Of a stretch of 64,000 nt of DNA, positions 1 through 10,327 are shown one piece after another. The notes under the pieces are model-generated. The model made no database searches. It was not told where the DNA came from and worked only from the letters and a program-made list of their open reading frames with translations. A program made the translations under genes and the position numbers. Source of the DNA: Mycobacterium aquaticum (GTDB lineage: Bacteria; Actinomycetota; Actinomycetes; Mycobacteriales; Mycobacteriaceae); the NCBI RefSeq assembly GCF_002086485.1, contig NZ_MVHF01000007.1, positions 1 through 64,000 of the forward strand, written 5' to 3'. Each line of letters starts with the position of its first letter. Position 1 is the stretch's first letter.

Positions 1-140
1 AACGGCGAGGTATCCAGCCCGGCCACCACGCTGATCACCAGCCACACCGGATCCGATGCAGGCAACCAGTCCCGCATACTCTCCGGCATCAAAAACTGTT
101 GATCACGCTCCACCGGGCGATATCCCTTGGCCACCAACAC
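1..140 (-). CDS. Transposase, IS1182/IS5-like, N-terminal part (runs off left edge)
   Basis: Reading leftward from GTG 140 (or GTG 134) gives an open frame of 46 codons to the window edge. It contains GYRPVERDQQFLMPESM, then RDWLPASDPVWLV, then VAGLDTS. This is the characteristic N-terminus of IS1182-type transposases (DUF772 region), in which a RPVxRDQxxLxPxxMRxWLP block precedes the DDE domain. The catalytic domain lies outside the window, so intactness cannot be judged. Bases 141-380 upstream hold no gene that I recognise; the element end should lie there, but without the other end no inverted repeat can be defined. Confidence 0.75.
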   Translation of the reverse strand, partial: MLVAKGYRPVERDQQFLMPESMRDWLPASDPVWLVISVVAGLDTSP

Positions 141-380
141 ATCATCACGGCCACCACCCCCGACCCCCGGTAAGACATACCGAAGCCCCCGATCAACCGC
201 TCAATTTCGCAACAACCCGTTTCCGTCGAATCCCGTGTCATAACTGGCCACTCGGCCCGAGTGCCCTGCCGTCACAAACCAGCAACGGCCAGGTCTCAGC
301 TCGGCAGGGGCGCGCTGTGTGAAGCCTGAACCGCGACCCGTCGCACTACGGTGACGGGGCAGACGCGAAGGGGTGAGGTA

Positions 381-1196
381 GTGAAGGTGAGGTGGCTGGC
401 CGCCGTCGTCATGGTGCTCGGCCTGGGAACCGCTGCGCCGCAGGCCAACGCCGAGTGTGCGGCGACCGGCTGTGACCTGCGCTCGCGCCTTGCCGCTGCG
501 GACAACTACCTGGCGTCGCGGCCCGGCACGGTGGGCTACGTCCTGCGTGACCGGGCGACCGGTGCGCGGTTCGCGAACGCCAACTCGAACGCGATGATCT
601 GGACGGCGTCGACCATCAAGCTGGCGATGGTCGTGGACCTGCTGACCAGGGAACGGGCGGGCGCGCTGCGGCTGTCGGGCGATGACCGGCAACTGATGGT
701 GAAGATGTTGCGGGACTCCGACAACGATGCGACCGATTCGCTGTGGAGCCGGTACGGCGGGCCGGACCATCGGGCATTCAACGCCGACTTTCCCCGCTAC
801 GGCATGACGGACTTACGGCCGCAGCCCGGTTTTGGAGACATGTTCCCGTACTGGGGTTTTCAGAAGTCGACCACCAATGATCTCGACCGGCTGATGAATT
901 ACACACTCACCCAACTGAATCCGTCCGACGCGGCTGCCGTCGTCGCCGAGATGCAGAAGGTCAGCTCCGATCAGCAGTGGGGCGTATGGGGCGCAGGGCC
1001 CTCGATGACGCCCGGCAACAAGAACGGGTGGTCCGAGGAGCAGGGCGGTTGGGTCATCAACTCGGTGGGCTTCGCCGGGCCCAATCAGCGGTACACGCTG
1101 GCCATCATGAACGGGCTCAACGGCCAGGGTGGTTACGACGACGGCGTCGCAACCACCACCCGGCTGAGCCAGATCCTGTTGAGCCCCAACGGCTGA
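381..1196 (+). CDS. Secreted serine hydrolase, class A beta-lactamase-like fold
   Basis: Predicted exported serine hydrolase of 271 residues. I chose GTG 381 because AGGGG and GAGG lie just upstream and because it gives a clean signal peptide (Lys/Arg start, hydrophobic core, QANA cleavage site). The penicillin-binding signatures are visible: S77-T-I-K80 (SxxK nucleophile motif) and S113-D-N115 (SDN). The third motif appears as KNG rather than KTG, so efficient beta-lactam hydrolysis is doubtful. Similar mycobacterial proteins are annotated as beta-lactamase-like or serine hydrolase of unknown substrate. The gene is convergent with efeB, 12 bases apart. Confidence 0.7.
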   Translation: MKVRWLAAVVMVLGLGTAAPQANAECAATGCDLRSRLAAADNYLASRPGTVGYVLRDRATGARFANANSNAMIWTASTIKLAMVVDLLTRERAGALRLSGDDRQLMVKMLRDSDNDATDSLWSRYGGPDHRAFNADFPRYGMTDLRPQPGFGDMFPYWGFQKSTTNDLDRLMNYTLTQLNPSDAAAVVAEMQKVSSDQQWGVWGAGPSMTPGNKNGWSEEQGGWVINSVGFAGPNQRYTLAIMNGLNGQGGYDDGVATTTRLSQILLSPNG

Positions 1197-1208
1197 TCGG
1201 GTAACCGC

Positions 1209-2531
1209 TCAGCCGAACAGTGTCGAGCCCCAGTAGGCGGAGTCGTCGCCTTCGCGCAGGCCCGGTGGGCACGCGAAGATCCCCGACCCGGTGTGGGTGA
1301 TGTACTCGTTGAGGGCATCCTTGCGGGCCAGTTCGCGCTGCATCGGGATGAACTGCTTCGAGGGGCTGCGCACGAAGGCAATGAAGAACAGCCCGGCGTC
1401 GAGGTGGCCGAATCCGTCTGAGCCGTCGGTGAAGTTGTAGCCGCGACGCAGAATCTGGATACCGCCGTTGTGCTGCGCCGACGCCAACCGAACATGCGCT
1501 GCCATGTCGATCAACGGATTGCCCTTGTCGTCGGCGATGTCGAAGTCGAGCTCCTCGAACTCTTGCTGCAGGCCCATCGGCGCGCCGCTGCCCTTCTGCC
1601 TGCCGATCACCCGCTCCTGCTCCAGCAGCGTTGTGCGATCCCAACTTTCGATGCGCATGCGGATACGGCGGGACACCAGGTAAGAGCCGCCGGTCAGCCA
1701 GGCGGGCCCGTCACCCTCGGCGACCCACACGTTCTGGTTGAGCAGATCGGTCTCGTCGGCCTTCAGGTTGGCCGTTCCGTCCTTGAACCCGAACAGGTTT
1801 CGCGGTGTCTCCTGGTCCCGGGTGGTCGACGACGTGCGGCCGAACCCGAGCTGGGAGTAGCGCACGGCGACGGTGCCGAAGCCGACGCGCGCGAGGTTGC
1901 GGATCGCGTGCACGGCGACCTGGGGATCGTTGGCGCAGGCCTGCACACAGATGTCGCCGCCGCAGCGGGCAGGATCCATTGTCTCGTTGGGGAACTTGGG
2001 CAGGTCGGTCAACTCCGCGGGCCGCTGCTTGGCGATGCCGAAGCGGTCCTTGCCGTCTTTGAGGAAGAACGACGGTCCGAATCCGATCGTCAGCGTCAGC
2101 TGTGAGGGCGGCAAGCCCAGCGCCTCGCCGGTGTCCGACGGTGGGGCATAGGGATTGCCGTCGACGGCCCCGCCGACTTCGGTTTCCTCGCCGCGGGTCA
2201 TCCGCTCGGCCATCCGGGTCCACTGCTTGAGCAGGTTGATGACGTCGGCGCGGTTTTCGGTGGTGACGTCGAAGGTGCAGAAGTGCATCCGGTCCTGCGC
2301 CTCGGTGATGATGCCGGCTTGGCGCTGGCCACGGAACGGCACCGGGCCCGTCAAGGCGCCGTGCGGTGTGCTGGCCGCCGAGGCCCGGCCGGCCAGCGCA
2401 CCCGCGCTGGCCGCGCCGACTACCGCCGCGGTGACCCCGGCCGCACCGAACAGCTTGCGGCGGGAGAACCCGCCGCCCGCTGGTGTGGCGCCGGGATCAG
2501 GGGACACGGTCTCACTGGTGGGCGATGACAC
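1209..2531 (-). CDS. efeB: EfeB deferrochelatase / DyP-type haem peroxidase, Tat-exported
   Basis: Haem-binding DyP peroxidase of the EfeUOB ferrous-iron uptake system, 440 residues. It has a twin-arginine signal (FSRRKLFG, residues 22-29) followed by a long Ala/Gly hydrophobic stretch. The DyP signature GFKDG is at about residues 248-252 with its distal Asp. EfeB acts outside the membrane, oxidising Fe(II) or recovering iron from haem. The GTG start at 2531 lies 20 bases inside efeO, so the two are probably translationally coupled. It is the last gene of efeU-efeO-efeB. Confidence 0.93.
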   Translation of the reverse strand: MSSPTSETVSPDPGATPAGGGFSRRKLFGAAGVTAAVVGAASAGALAGRASAASTPHGALTGPVPFRGQRQAGIITEAQDRMHFCTFDVTTENRADVINLLKQWTRMAERMTRGEETEVGGAVDGNPYAPPSDTGEALGLPPSQLTLTIGFGPSFFLKDGKDRFGIAKQRPAELTDLPKFPNETMDPARCGGDICVQACANDPQVAVHAIRNLARVGFGTVAVRYSQLGFGRTSSTTRDQETPRNLFGFKDGTANLKADETDLLNQNVWVAEGDGPAWLTGGSYLVSRRIRMRIESWDRTTLLEQERVIGRQKGSGAPMGLQQEFEELDFDIADDKGNPLIDMAAHVRLASAQHNGGIQILRRGYNFTDGSDGFGHLDAGLFFIAFVRSPSKQFIPMQRELARKDALNEYITHTGSGIFACPPGLREGDDSAYWGSTLFG

Positions 2532-3678
2532 CTTGCACCTGGCTCACTTCGTTGCTCAGCGCATCGATCGCACGCGACAGCTCCTGGCGCTGCGGATCGG
2601 TCACTTGGTCATAGGACACGAAGCCGTCACCCTTGCGGTACTTCTCCAGGAGCTTCTCCACGTCGGCGAACCGCTGGTCGACCCGCTTGCCGAGATCGGC
2701 GTTGCGCTCGTCGAGGATCGGCCGCACCGAGGCCACCGCGGTCTGCGAGCCTTCGACGTTGGCCTTGAAGTCCCACAGATCGGTGTGGCTGAAGATGTCT
2801 TCTTCACCGCTGATCTTGCTCTTGGAGATCTCGTCGAGCAGGCCCTGGGCGCCACCGGCGATCTGGGTCGAATCGATGGTCCACGTCGGCGCCTTCACGC
2901 CCGCGTCGAGCTCGTTGACGTCGGCCACCAACTGGTCGGCGACGGCGTCGGAGTCGGGTTGCAGGCCGGTGACCCACAGGTCCTTCTCCAAGCGGTGGAA
3001 GCCGGTCCACTTCTGGCCCGGTTCCAGGTCGGCCTCCCGCAGGTCGATGCGCGGGTCGAGATCGTTGGGGAACGATTCGGCGACCGGCTCGATGCGCTCG
3101 TAGTAGGTGCGGGTGGTCGGGTAGAGCGCCTTGGCCTTGGCGACGTCCTTGGCCTTGATGGCCGCCACGAAGGCCTCGGTGGCGGGCACCAGCGCGTCGG
3201 TCTGGCTGTTCACGTACCGCTTGTAGCTGTCGGCGGCTTCTTTGAACTTGCCCTCGGTGTCGATCTTCACTGCGTCACCGGTGACGGTGAAGTCGCCGCG
3301 GATGCCTTCACCGACCATGCCCGGACGGCATGAGGTCTGGTAGGTGCCCGGCTCGGTGAGCTGCACGATGAGCTGGCGCTTGAGGCCGGGGGAGATGTTC
3401 TCTACCTCGCCCATCACGCGCTCGCCCTCGCCGTAGACGTAGAACTCGGTGACCTTCTCGCCACTGTTGTTCACCACGAACGTGGTGGGGCCCGTCGTGG
3501 CGGTCGTCCCTGAGAGCTTGCACCCGGTCTCGGACGCGTCGACCGTGATCGGCGCGGGCTTGTCCTTGCCTTCCGCGCTGGGGCTCGAATCCTTGGCCTG
3601 GCAGCCGGCCAGGGAGAACCCGGCCAGCAGCGCGGCGGTTGTCGCCACCCCGGTTTTCACGGCAGGTGTGAGCTTCAC
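2512..3678 (-). CDS. efeO: EfeO iron-binding lipoprotein (cupredoxin + M75 domain)
   Basis: Periplasmic-type iron-binding partner of EfeU, 388 residues. The N-terminus is a lipoprotein signal with lipobox LAGC, Cys26 being the expected lipidated residue. Residues about 40-133 form the cupredoxin-like domain. The rest is the imelysin/M75 domain with its HxxE metal motif (HRLE, 228-231). Actinobacterial EfeO is commonly lipid-anchored, as here. It overlaps efeU by four bases and efeB by twenty, giving a compact operon. Confidence 0.93.
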   Translation of the reverse strand: MKLTPAVKTGVATTAALLAGFSLAGCQAKDSSPSAEGKDKPAPITVDASETGCKLSGTTATTGPTTFVVNNSGEKVTEFYVYGEGERVMGEVENISPGLKRQLIVQLTEPGTYQTSCRPGMVGEGIRGDFTVTGDAVKIDTEGKFKEAADSYKRYVNSQTDALVPATEAFVAAIKAKDVAKAKALYPTTRTYYERIEPVAESFPNDLDPRIDLREADLEPGQKWTGFHRLEKDLWVTGLQPDSDAVADQLVADVNELDAGVKAPTWTIDSTQIAGGAQGLLDEISKSKISGEEDIFSHTDLWDFKANVEGSQTAVASVRPILDERNADLGKRVDQRFADVEKLLEKYRKGDGFVSYDQVTDPQRQELSRAIDALSNEVSQVQGVIAHQ

Positions 3679-4625
3679 TTGGTCGACCTTTCGGATGAGG
3701 GAGAGGGTTCCGGGTCGGCAGTCGACTCGGCGGTGTCAGGAGTCTGGGACGGGGCCGGCTTGGCCGGAGTGCGGGCGCCGGTGGGACGGAAGAACAAGGC
3801 CAGCACGACGACCAGGTAGGCCAGCCAGGCGGAGAACTGCAGCACGGTCGGGGTGGGGTCGATGTTGAAGACGCCCTGGATGATCTCGCCGTACCAGGCG
3901 GACCAATCGAATGCACCGCTCATGTCGAACGCGACGGAGCCGAGGCCGGGGATCCAGCCGACGGTCTGCAGCGCCTTGACGCCGTAGGCGAGGATGCCTG
4001 CGGCGACGACGATGAGGAACGCGCCGGTGTAGGTGAAGAACTTGGCGAGGTTGATGCGGACCGCGCCCGCGTACATGCCGTAGGCGATGGCGGTGGCGAC
4101 CAGCACGCCGACGATCAGCCCGATCAGCGGCCAGAGAGTCTCGGCTTCGGCGTAGCCGACCATGAACAGCGCGGTCTCCACGCCTTCGCGGCCCACCGCG
4201 AAGAATGCCAGCAGCGCCACGGCGACGCCGCCGGTTTCCAAGGCCTGCGACATGCCGCTGCGCAATTCACCCGAGATCGACGCGGCGGCCTTACGCATCC
4301 ACAGCACCATCGTGGTGACGATGACGACGGCCACGAGCGACGCAACGCCAGCGATCGCTTCGGCGCCCAGCCCGCTGATGGTGTTTTCGCCCAACTGGAT
4401 CACCAGGAAGACGGTGATCGTCATGGCGATTGCTGCGGCGACTCCCAGCCACACCCATTTCAGGGCGTCACGGCGGTCGGACTTGACCAGGAATGCCACC
4501 AGGATCGATACGACGATTGCGGTTTCCAGGCCTTCGCGCAGGCCGATCAAACCGCTGCCGAACAGCTGTGATGTGACGTTTGATGCGGCCAGGATGGTCG
4601 TCGCAGCGTCTGCGCTGGCAATCAT
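3675..4625 (-). CDS. efeU: EfeU ferrous/ferric iron permease, FTR1 family
   Basis: Integral membrane iron permease, 316 residues with about seven hydrophobic segments. Both FTR1 iron-binding motifs are present: REGLE (residues 30-34) and REGVE (about 156). I place the start at ATG 4625, not the in-frame ATG at 4676. The upstream choice would add a non-conserved 17-residue leader and put the start beside the candidate IdeR box. An AGGA sequence lies about nine bases before ATG 4625. A hydrophilic Pro/Ser tail ends the protein. First gene of efeUOB. Confidence 0.92.
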   Translation of the reverse strand: MIASADAATTILAASNVTSQLFGSGLIGLREGLETAIVVSILVAFLVKSDRRDALKWVWLGVAAAIAMTITVFLVIQLGENTISGLGAEAIAGVASLVAVVIVTTMVLWMRKAAASISGELRSGMSQALETGGVAVALLAFFAVGREGVETALFMVGYAEAETLWPLIGLIVGVLVATAIAYGMYAGAVRINLAKFFTYTGAFLIVVAAGILAYGVKALQTVGWIPGLGSVAFDMSGAFDWSAWYGEIIQGVFNIDPTPTVLQFSAWLAYLVVVLALFFRPTGARTPAKPAPSQTPDTAESTADPEPSPSSERSTK

Positions 4626-4678
4626 GTGTAGCGTCCTCGCTAGACCGGGTAAAGAAACATAGCCTTGCCTTGCCATAG

Positions 4679-4697
4679 CAAGGCGTGCCTCACCTTA
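4679..4697 (-). promoter_or_regulatory. Candidate IdeR (iron) box upstream of efeUOB
   Basis: On the minus strand this 19-mer reads TAAGGTGAGGCACGCCTTG. It matches 12 of 19 positions of the mycobacterial IdeR consensus TTAGGTTAGGCTAACCTAA and lies 53 bases before the efeU start. Adjacent AAGGCAAGGCTA sequence (about 4660-4672, minus strand) may be a second half-site. Iron-dependent repression of efeUOB would be expected. Confidence 0.6.
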
Positions 4698-4809
4698 GCA
4701 GGGGCTGAGGAGCACCTGGATATGTTCGAGCCGGGGGACCGTCAGGCGCATGGCACATCGGACGCATGGGACGATGGGTGCCGAGTAGAGCAGGGGTTGA
4801 GGGAGTCCA

Positions 4810-5541
4810 GTGTCGCCAGTTCGATGGCTGCGGGCTGTCGCAGTGGTTGTGGCGGCAGCGCTGCTGATGGCTTCCAGCTGCTCGTGGCAGCTCGGCATCC
4901 CGATTCCCGACGGAGTGCCGCCGCCTGCGGGTGATCGGGTGCCCGCGGTCGACACCTACGCCAAGGGCCGTCCCGCCGACCAGCTGCACGAGTGGGCTGC
5001 CGAGCGCGCACCCAAACTGGGCATGCCGATCAACGCGCTGGAGGCCTACGCCTACGCAGCGCGCGTCGCCGAGGTCGAGAACCCGAACTGCCGATTGGCC
5101 TGGACCACCCTGGCCGGGATCGGGATGGTGGAGAGCCACCACGGCACCTACCGGGGCGCGATGATTGCGCCGAACGGTGATGTGACCCCACCGATCCGGG
5201 GCGTGCAGCTCGACGGCACATCGGGCAATCTGCACATCGCCGACACCGACCACGGCCTGCTCGACGGGGACGCCACGCTGGACCGGGCAATGGGGCCGAT
5301 GCAGTTCATCCCCGAGACCTGGCGCCTGTTCGGAGTGGACGGCAACAATGACGGCAAGGTCAGCCCGGACAACTTCGACGACGCGGCGTTGTCGGCGGCC
5401 GGCTATCTGTGCTGGAACGGCAAGAATCTGTCGACGCCCCGCGGCTGGATGAAGGCTCTGAGGGCGTACAACAACTCTGACCAGTACGCCCGTACGGTGC
5501 GCGATTGGGCGACGGCGTACGCCGGCGGCCACCCCCTCTGA
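4810..5541 (+). CDS. lpqU: LpqU, secreted lytic transglycosylase (MltB/SLT_2-like)
   Basis: 243-residue exported protein, orthologous by position and sequence to Rv1022 (lpqU), directly upstream of eno. GTG start at 4810 with GGGAG upstream. The signal sequence ends LLMASSC-S, an imperfect lipobox at about Cys22, so lipidation is likely but not certain. The lysozyme-like domain contains IGMVESHHGTY with the predicted catalytic Glu, then GPMQFIPETW and, near the end, MKALRAYNNS, all typical of membrane-bound lytic transglycosylase B. It should cleave peptidoglycan glycan strands at the cell surface. Confidence 0.88.
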   Translation: MSPVRWLRAVAVVVAAALLMASSCSWQLGIPIPDGVPPPAGDRVPAVDTYAKGRPADQLHEWAAERAPKLGMPINALEAYAYAARVAEVENPNCRLAWTTLAGIGMVESHHGTYRGAMIAPNGDVTPPIRGVQLDGTSGNLHIADTDHGLLDGDATLDRAMGPMQFIPETWRLFGVDGNNDGKVSPDNFDDAALSAAGYLCWNGKNLSTPRGWMKALRAYNNSDQYARTVRDWATAYAGGHPL

Positions 5542-5568
5542 CACGCCGCGCCGCCGGTCAGGCTCTAG

Positions 5569-6903
<1,335 letters not shown>

Positions 6904-6934
6904 TCCGACCCGATGCGGCGGTGATCTGAAGACG

Positions 6935-7630
6935 ATGCCCGAAGCGAAACGACCCGATCCCAAGCGGCGGTCCCCGGCCAACCGGCCGGGGGGTCCGGGC
7001 AAGAACGGCGGGTCGAATCGTCCCCGCGCCGGCCAGGCGCGGCGGCGGGTGTCGGAGCCGCGCCCCTCGGCACCGCAACCGGTGGCCGAGGAGACCATCA
7101 CCAAAGCCATTGCGGTACAGGCTGAACAGCAGGCCGAGCTGCAGTCCGAGCAGCGCTTCGGGTCTGCGGCGCGGCGCGCGGCGATCCTGGCCGCGGTGGT
7201 GTGCGTGCTGACCCTGACCATCGCGGGACCGGTGCGCACGTACTTTGCACAGCGGACGGAAATGAAGCAGCTCAAGGCAACCGAAGAGCAGCTGCGATCC
7301 CAGATCGCCGAGCTGGAACAGCAGAAGGTCAAGCTGGCCGACCCGGTGTTCATCGCGGCGCAGGCACGCGAGCGGCTCGGCTTTGTCATGCCCGGCGATA
7401 CGCCGTACCAGGTGCAGTTGCCGCCCACCGCCGCGGTGCCGAACGAGCCGGGGCCCATCGCACCGGGCTCCACCACGCCCGCAGGCCAGCCTTGGTACAC
7501 CTCGCTGTGGCACACGATCGCCGATCAGCCGCATGGGGTTTCGCCGACCATCGCGCCCGCTCCACCTGGCCCCGGTGAACCGGCACCTGGTGGTCCGCCC
7601 GCCCCGCCACCGGCGGTGCCTGGTGGTTGA
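6935..7630 (+). CDS. ftsB: FtsB/DivIC-type septum formation protein (Rv1024 orthologue)
   Basis: 231-residue bitopic membrane protein. A basic, Pro-rich cytoplasmic N-terminus (about 1-70) precedes one transmembrane segment (AAILAAVVCVLTLTIAG). A coiled coil with the FtsB pattern follows (TEEQLRSQIAELEQQKVKLA, then RERLGFVMPGDTPYQV). The C-terminus is Pro/Gly-rich. It corresponds to Rv1024, between eno and DUF501, and should join the FtsQ/FtsL division complex. ATG 6935 is preferred because the open frame further upstream lies inside eno. Confidence 0.9.
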   Translation: MPEAKRPDPKRRSPANRPGGPGKNGGSNRPRAGQARRRVSEPRPSAPQPVAEETITKAIAVQAEQQAELQSEQRFGSAARRAAILAAVVCVLTLTIAGPVRTYFAQRTEMKQLKATEEQLRSQIAELEQQKVKLADPVFIAAQARERLGFVMPGDTPYQVQLPPTAAVPNEPGPIAPGSTTPAGQPWYTSLWHTIADQPHGVSPTIAPAPPGPGEPAPGGPPAPPPAVPGG

Positions 7631-8114
7631 GCCCGCCGACCTCGAGGCCGTCGCCCAGCAACTGGGCCGCGAGCCGCGAGGTGTTCTCGAGATCGCCTAC
7701 CGCTGCCCCAACGGTGAGCCTGCCGTCGTCAAGACCGCCCCCAAATTGCCTGACGGCACACCGTTTCCGACGCTGTACTACCTGACGCACCCGGCCCTGA
7801 CCGCGGCGGCCAGCCGGCTGGAATCGTCGGGCATGATGCGGGAGATGACCGAACGCCTGCAGCAGGACCCGGAATTGGCGGCTGCCTACCGGCGCGCCCA
7901 CGAGTCGTATCTGTCCGAACGCGACGCCATCGAGTCGCTGGGCACCACGTTCACCGGCGGCGGCATGCCCGACCGCGTCAAGTGCCTGCATGTGCTGATG
8001 GCGCATTCGTTGGCGAAGGGTCCGGGTGTCAACCCGCTCGGTGACGAGGCGTTGGCGGTCTTGGCTGTCGAGCCGGCGATGGCCGGGATTCTGGAGCGCG
8101 ATACATGGGTGTGA
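7623..8114 (+). CDS. DUF501 protein (Rv1025 orthologue)
   Basis: 163-residue cytoplasmic protein of the conserved actinobacterial DUF501 family. The core contains YRCPNGEPAVVKTAP and LPDGTPFPTLYYLTHP, then FTGGGMPDRVKCLHVLMAHSLA with a conserved Cys and His. GTG start at 7623, overlapping the ftsB stop by eight bases; the downstream ppx start overlaps its 3' end by ten. This tight packing implies coupled translation of ftsB-DUF501-ppx. The biochemical function is not known. Confidence 0.88.
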   Translation: MVEPADLEAVAQQLGREPRGVLEIAYRCPNGEPAVVKTAPKLPDGTPFPTLYYLTHPALTAAASRLESSGMMREMTERLQQDPELAAAYRRAHESYLSERDAIESLGTTFTGGGMPDRVKCLHVLMAHSLAKGPGVNPLGDEALAVLAVEPAMAGILERDTWV

Positions 8115-9055
8115 ACCGCGTCGGCGCAATCGACTGTGGCACCAACTCGATCCGGCTGCTCATCGCCGATGTGGTGGAGGGATCTCTGCGCGACGTGCAC
8201 CGCGAGATGCGCATCGTCCGGCTCGGTCAGGGTGTGGATGCGACCGGTCAGTTCGCACCGGAAGCGTTGGCGCGCACCGAATCCGCGCTCGCGGATTATG
8301 CCGCACTGATGTCCGAGCTGAACGTTTCGGCGGTCCGGATGGTGGCCACGTCGGCCGCGCGGGACGCCGGTAACCGCGATGAGTTCTTCGCCATGACGTC
8401 GCGCATCCTCGGTACCGTGGTGGCTGGCGCCGCCGCCGAGGTGATCACCGGTACCGAAGAAGCCGAACTGTCGTTCCAGGGCGCCGTGGGCGAACTCGAC
8501 GCTGCCGGTGCGCCTTTCCTCGTCGTCGACCTCGGCGGCGGGTCCACGGAACTGGTGCTCGGCACCGACGGGGTCAAGGCCAGCTACTCGGCCGACATCG
8601 GATGTGTCCGGTTGACCGAACGCTGTCTGCACACCGATCCGCCCACACCAGCAGAGATCGACGCGGCCCGCGCGGTGGTCCGGGACGGTTTAGCGCAAGC
8701 GTTGCAAGCGGTTCCGGTCGACGGCGCCAGGACGTGGGTGGGCGTGGCAGGGACGATGACCACGTTGTCGGCGCTGGCGCAGGGGATGACCGAGTACGAC
8801 GCCGAGGCTATTCACTTGTCCCGCATCGGTTTCGATGGCTTGCGGCAGGTATGCGACGACCTGATCGCCATGACGTCGGCGCAGCGGCTGGCGCTCGGCC
8901 CGATGCATCAGGGCCGTGCCGATGTCATCGGCGGCGGAGCGATCATCGTCGAGGAACTCGCGGCCGTACTCGGCGAGCGCGCCGGGATCGATGAACTCGT
9001 GGTCAGCGAGCACGACATCCTCGACGGCATCGCGTTGTCCATCGCAGCGCGCTGA
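8105..9055 (+). CDS. Ppx/GppA family phosphatase (Rv1026 orthologue)
   Basis: 316-residue exopolyphosphatase / pppGpp phosphohydrolase family member with the actin-like ATPase fold. It begins GAIDCGTNSIRLLIADV (phosphate 1 loop), and VVDLGGGSTELVLG is the phosphate 2 motif. Rv1026 is usually called Ppx2. Single-domain length matches the mycobacterial type rather than the two-domain E. coli Ppx. Last gene of the eno-side operon; a strong terminator follows. Confidence 0.93.
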   Translation: MGVNRVGAIDCGTNSIRLLIADVVEGSLRDVHREMRIVRLGQGVDATGQFAPEALARTESALADYAALMSELNVSAVRMVATSAARDAGNRDEFFAMTSRILGTVVAGAAAEVITGTEEAELSFQGAVGELDAAGAPFLVVDLGGGSTELVLGTDGVKASYSADIGCVRLTERCLHTDPPTPAEIDAARAVVRDGLAQALQAVPVDGARTWVGVAGTMTTLSALAQGMTEYDAEAIHLSRIGFDGLRQVCDDLIAMTSAQRLALGPMHQGRADVIGGGAIIVEELAAVLGERAGIDELVVSEHDILDGIALSIAAR

Positions 9056-9072
9056 CAGCGCCCCAGACAGCG

Positions 9073-9107
9073 AACGGCCGGATGCGGGTTTCCCGCATCC
9101 GGCCGTT
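9073..9107. terminator. Bidirectional hairpin terminator between convergent genes
   Basis: Perfect 16-base-pair stem (9073-9088 with 9092-9107) and TTT loop, placed between ppx and the convergent MPT63-like gene. There is no T-tract, as is common for mycobacterial terminators. Its symmetry and position suit termination from both sides. Confidence 0.85.
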
Positions 9108-9123
9108 GTCGTCGAGCTGATTG

Positions 9124-10179
9124 TCAGGACGTCGGCCCGTGGTTGCTGACCGGTGCGGCCGGAGCCGTCGTGGTCGGCTGGGTGGCCGCCGGCACCAGGT
9201 TGGGTTCGGCCGGAGCGGCCGGCGCAGCCGGAGCCGGGGCGGCCGGGTTCGCGGCGGGCACGGTCGGGGTGCCTGCTGGTGCCTGCTCGGCCGGCGGAAC
9301 CGCGGTTGCGGCGTTGCCCGCACCCGTGGGTGCGGCGGCAGGAGCGGGAGCGGTGCCTGCCGGCGCCGGGGCTGCTGCCGGGACCGGCGTGCCGTTGCTG
9401 GCCGGAACAGCCCCCTCGGCCTGCGTCCCGGTGGTACCGGGGGCGGCGGCCGGTTGGGCCGCGGTGCCTGCCGGGGCCGGCGCGGTCTGGGTGGCTGCCG
9501 GAACCGGGGTGGCGCCTTCGGCAGCTGCGGGCAGATCGGTCGCGCGGCTTCCCGCACCGCCGGGTGCCGCGGCCGGGACGGCTGCAGGCGTCGCGGCGGG
9601 GGCGGGGGTGGCGGCGACGGGCGCGGCCGCCGATGCCTGAGCGGGGTGGTTCGCCAGCGGGACGGTGTTGCTGTTGCCGCCGGTCGCGGCGGGGGCTGCC
9701 GGGACGACGTTCCACACGGCGATGTCACGGCCGCCCGCGTTGTACACAACCGTGGTCGGGTCGGCCTCGGTGACGTCGAAGTACACCTTGCCGGAGGTCT
9801 TCTCGCCCTGGTTGATGGTGGCCGGGTTCACGCCTTGCGGGGTGGCCACCTGGAACAGCGCGCGGTAATTCTTGCCATCGGCTGCGCGGGCGTTGAAGTT
9901 GGACACGATCGGGGTGACCGAGCCCTGAAGGGCCTCGTTGGTTGCGGTGACCTCCCACAGGGTGCCGTGCACCTGGTAGGGGATCGTGTCGGTGCTCGGC
10001 TTGAGGCCGCTGACCGTCCAGCCCTGGACCACGTTGCCGTCTTCCAGCTTCGCCTGGCTGCCCAGCGCGGCGGTGGTGACGGCGCTGTCATCGGCGAAAG
10101 CGAGGGGTGTCGCGCCGATGATCCCCGCGGCGGCGATGGCTGCTGCAGCCATGGCAGCACTGATATTCGTGATCTTCAA
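9124..10179 (-). CDS. MPT63-like secreted protein (DUF1942) with long Pro/Ala-rich tail
   Basis: 351 residues. The start is TTG 10179, preceded by AGGAG and followed by a standard signal peptide ending PLAFA. Residues about 30-165 match the MPT63/DUF1942 immunogenic beta-sandwich family (LEDGNVVQGWTVSGL, GTLWEVTATNEA, GKVYFDVTE). MPT63 itself ends there at about 160 residues. This protein continues for about 185 residues of low-complexity Pro/Ala/Thr/Gly sequence, probably a cell-wall spacer or glycosylated region. Function of the fold is unknown. Confidence 0.85.
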   Translation of the reverse strand: MKITNISAAMAAAAIAAAGIIGATPLAFADDSAVTTAALGSQAKLEDGNVVQGWTVSGLKPSTDTIPYQVHGTLWEVTATNEALQGSVTPIVSNFNARAADGKNYRALFQVATPQGVNPATINQGEKTSGKVYFDVTEADPTTVVYNAGGRDIAVWNVVPAAPAATGGNSNTVPLANHPAQASAAAPVAATPAPAATPAAVPAAAPGGAGSRATDLPAAAEGATPVPAATQTAPAPAGTAAQPAAAPGTTGTQAEGAVPASNGTPVPAAAPAPAGTAPAPAAAPTGAGNAATAVPPAEQAPAGTPTVPAANPAAPAPAAPAAPAEPNLVPAATQPTTTAPAAPVSNHGPTS

Positions 10180-10327
10180 GATGGTTCACTCCTGAGTGTT
10201 CCGACGAGCATCCAGGCCCCCGACAGTGGGGCTCACTACAGGGGAAAGCTAGCAGGTTAAGAGGTTGCTGTGGAACCGGAGTGGCATATTGCTTCTTCGG
10301 GCTCAGGCAGTCAAGCTGCGCCCCCGG

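Noticed and set aside
381..1196. Antibiotic-resistance class A beta-lactamase
   Set aside because: SxxK and SDN are present but KTG is not, and nothing in the context suggests resistance. I call it only a serine hydrolase.
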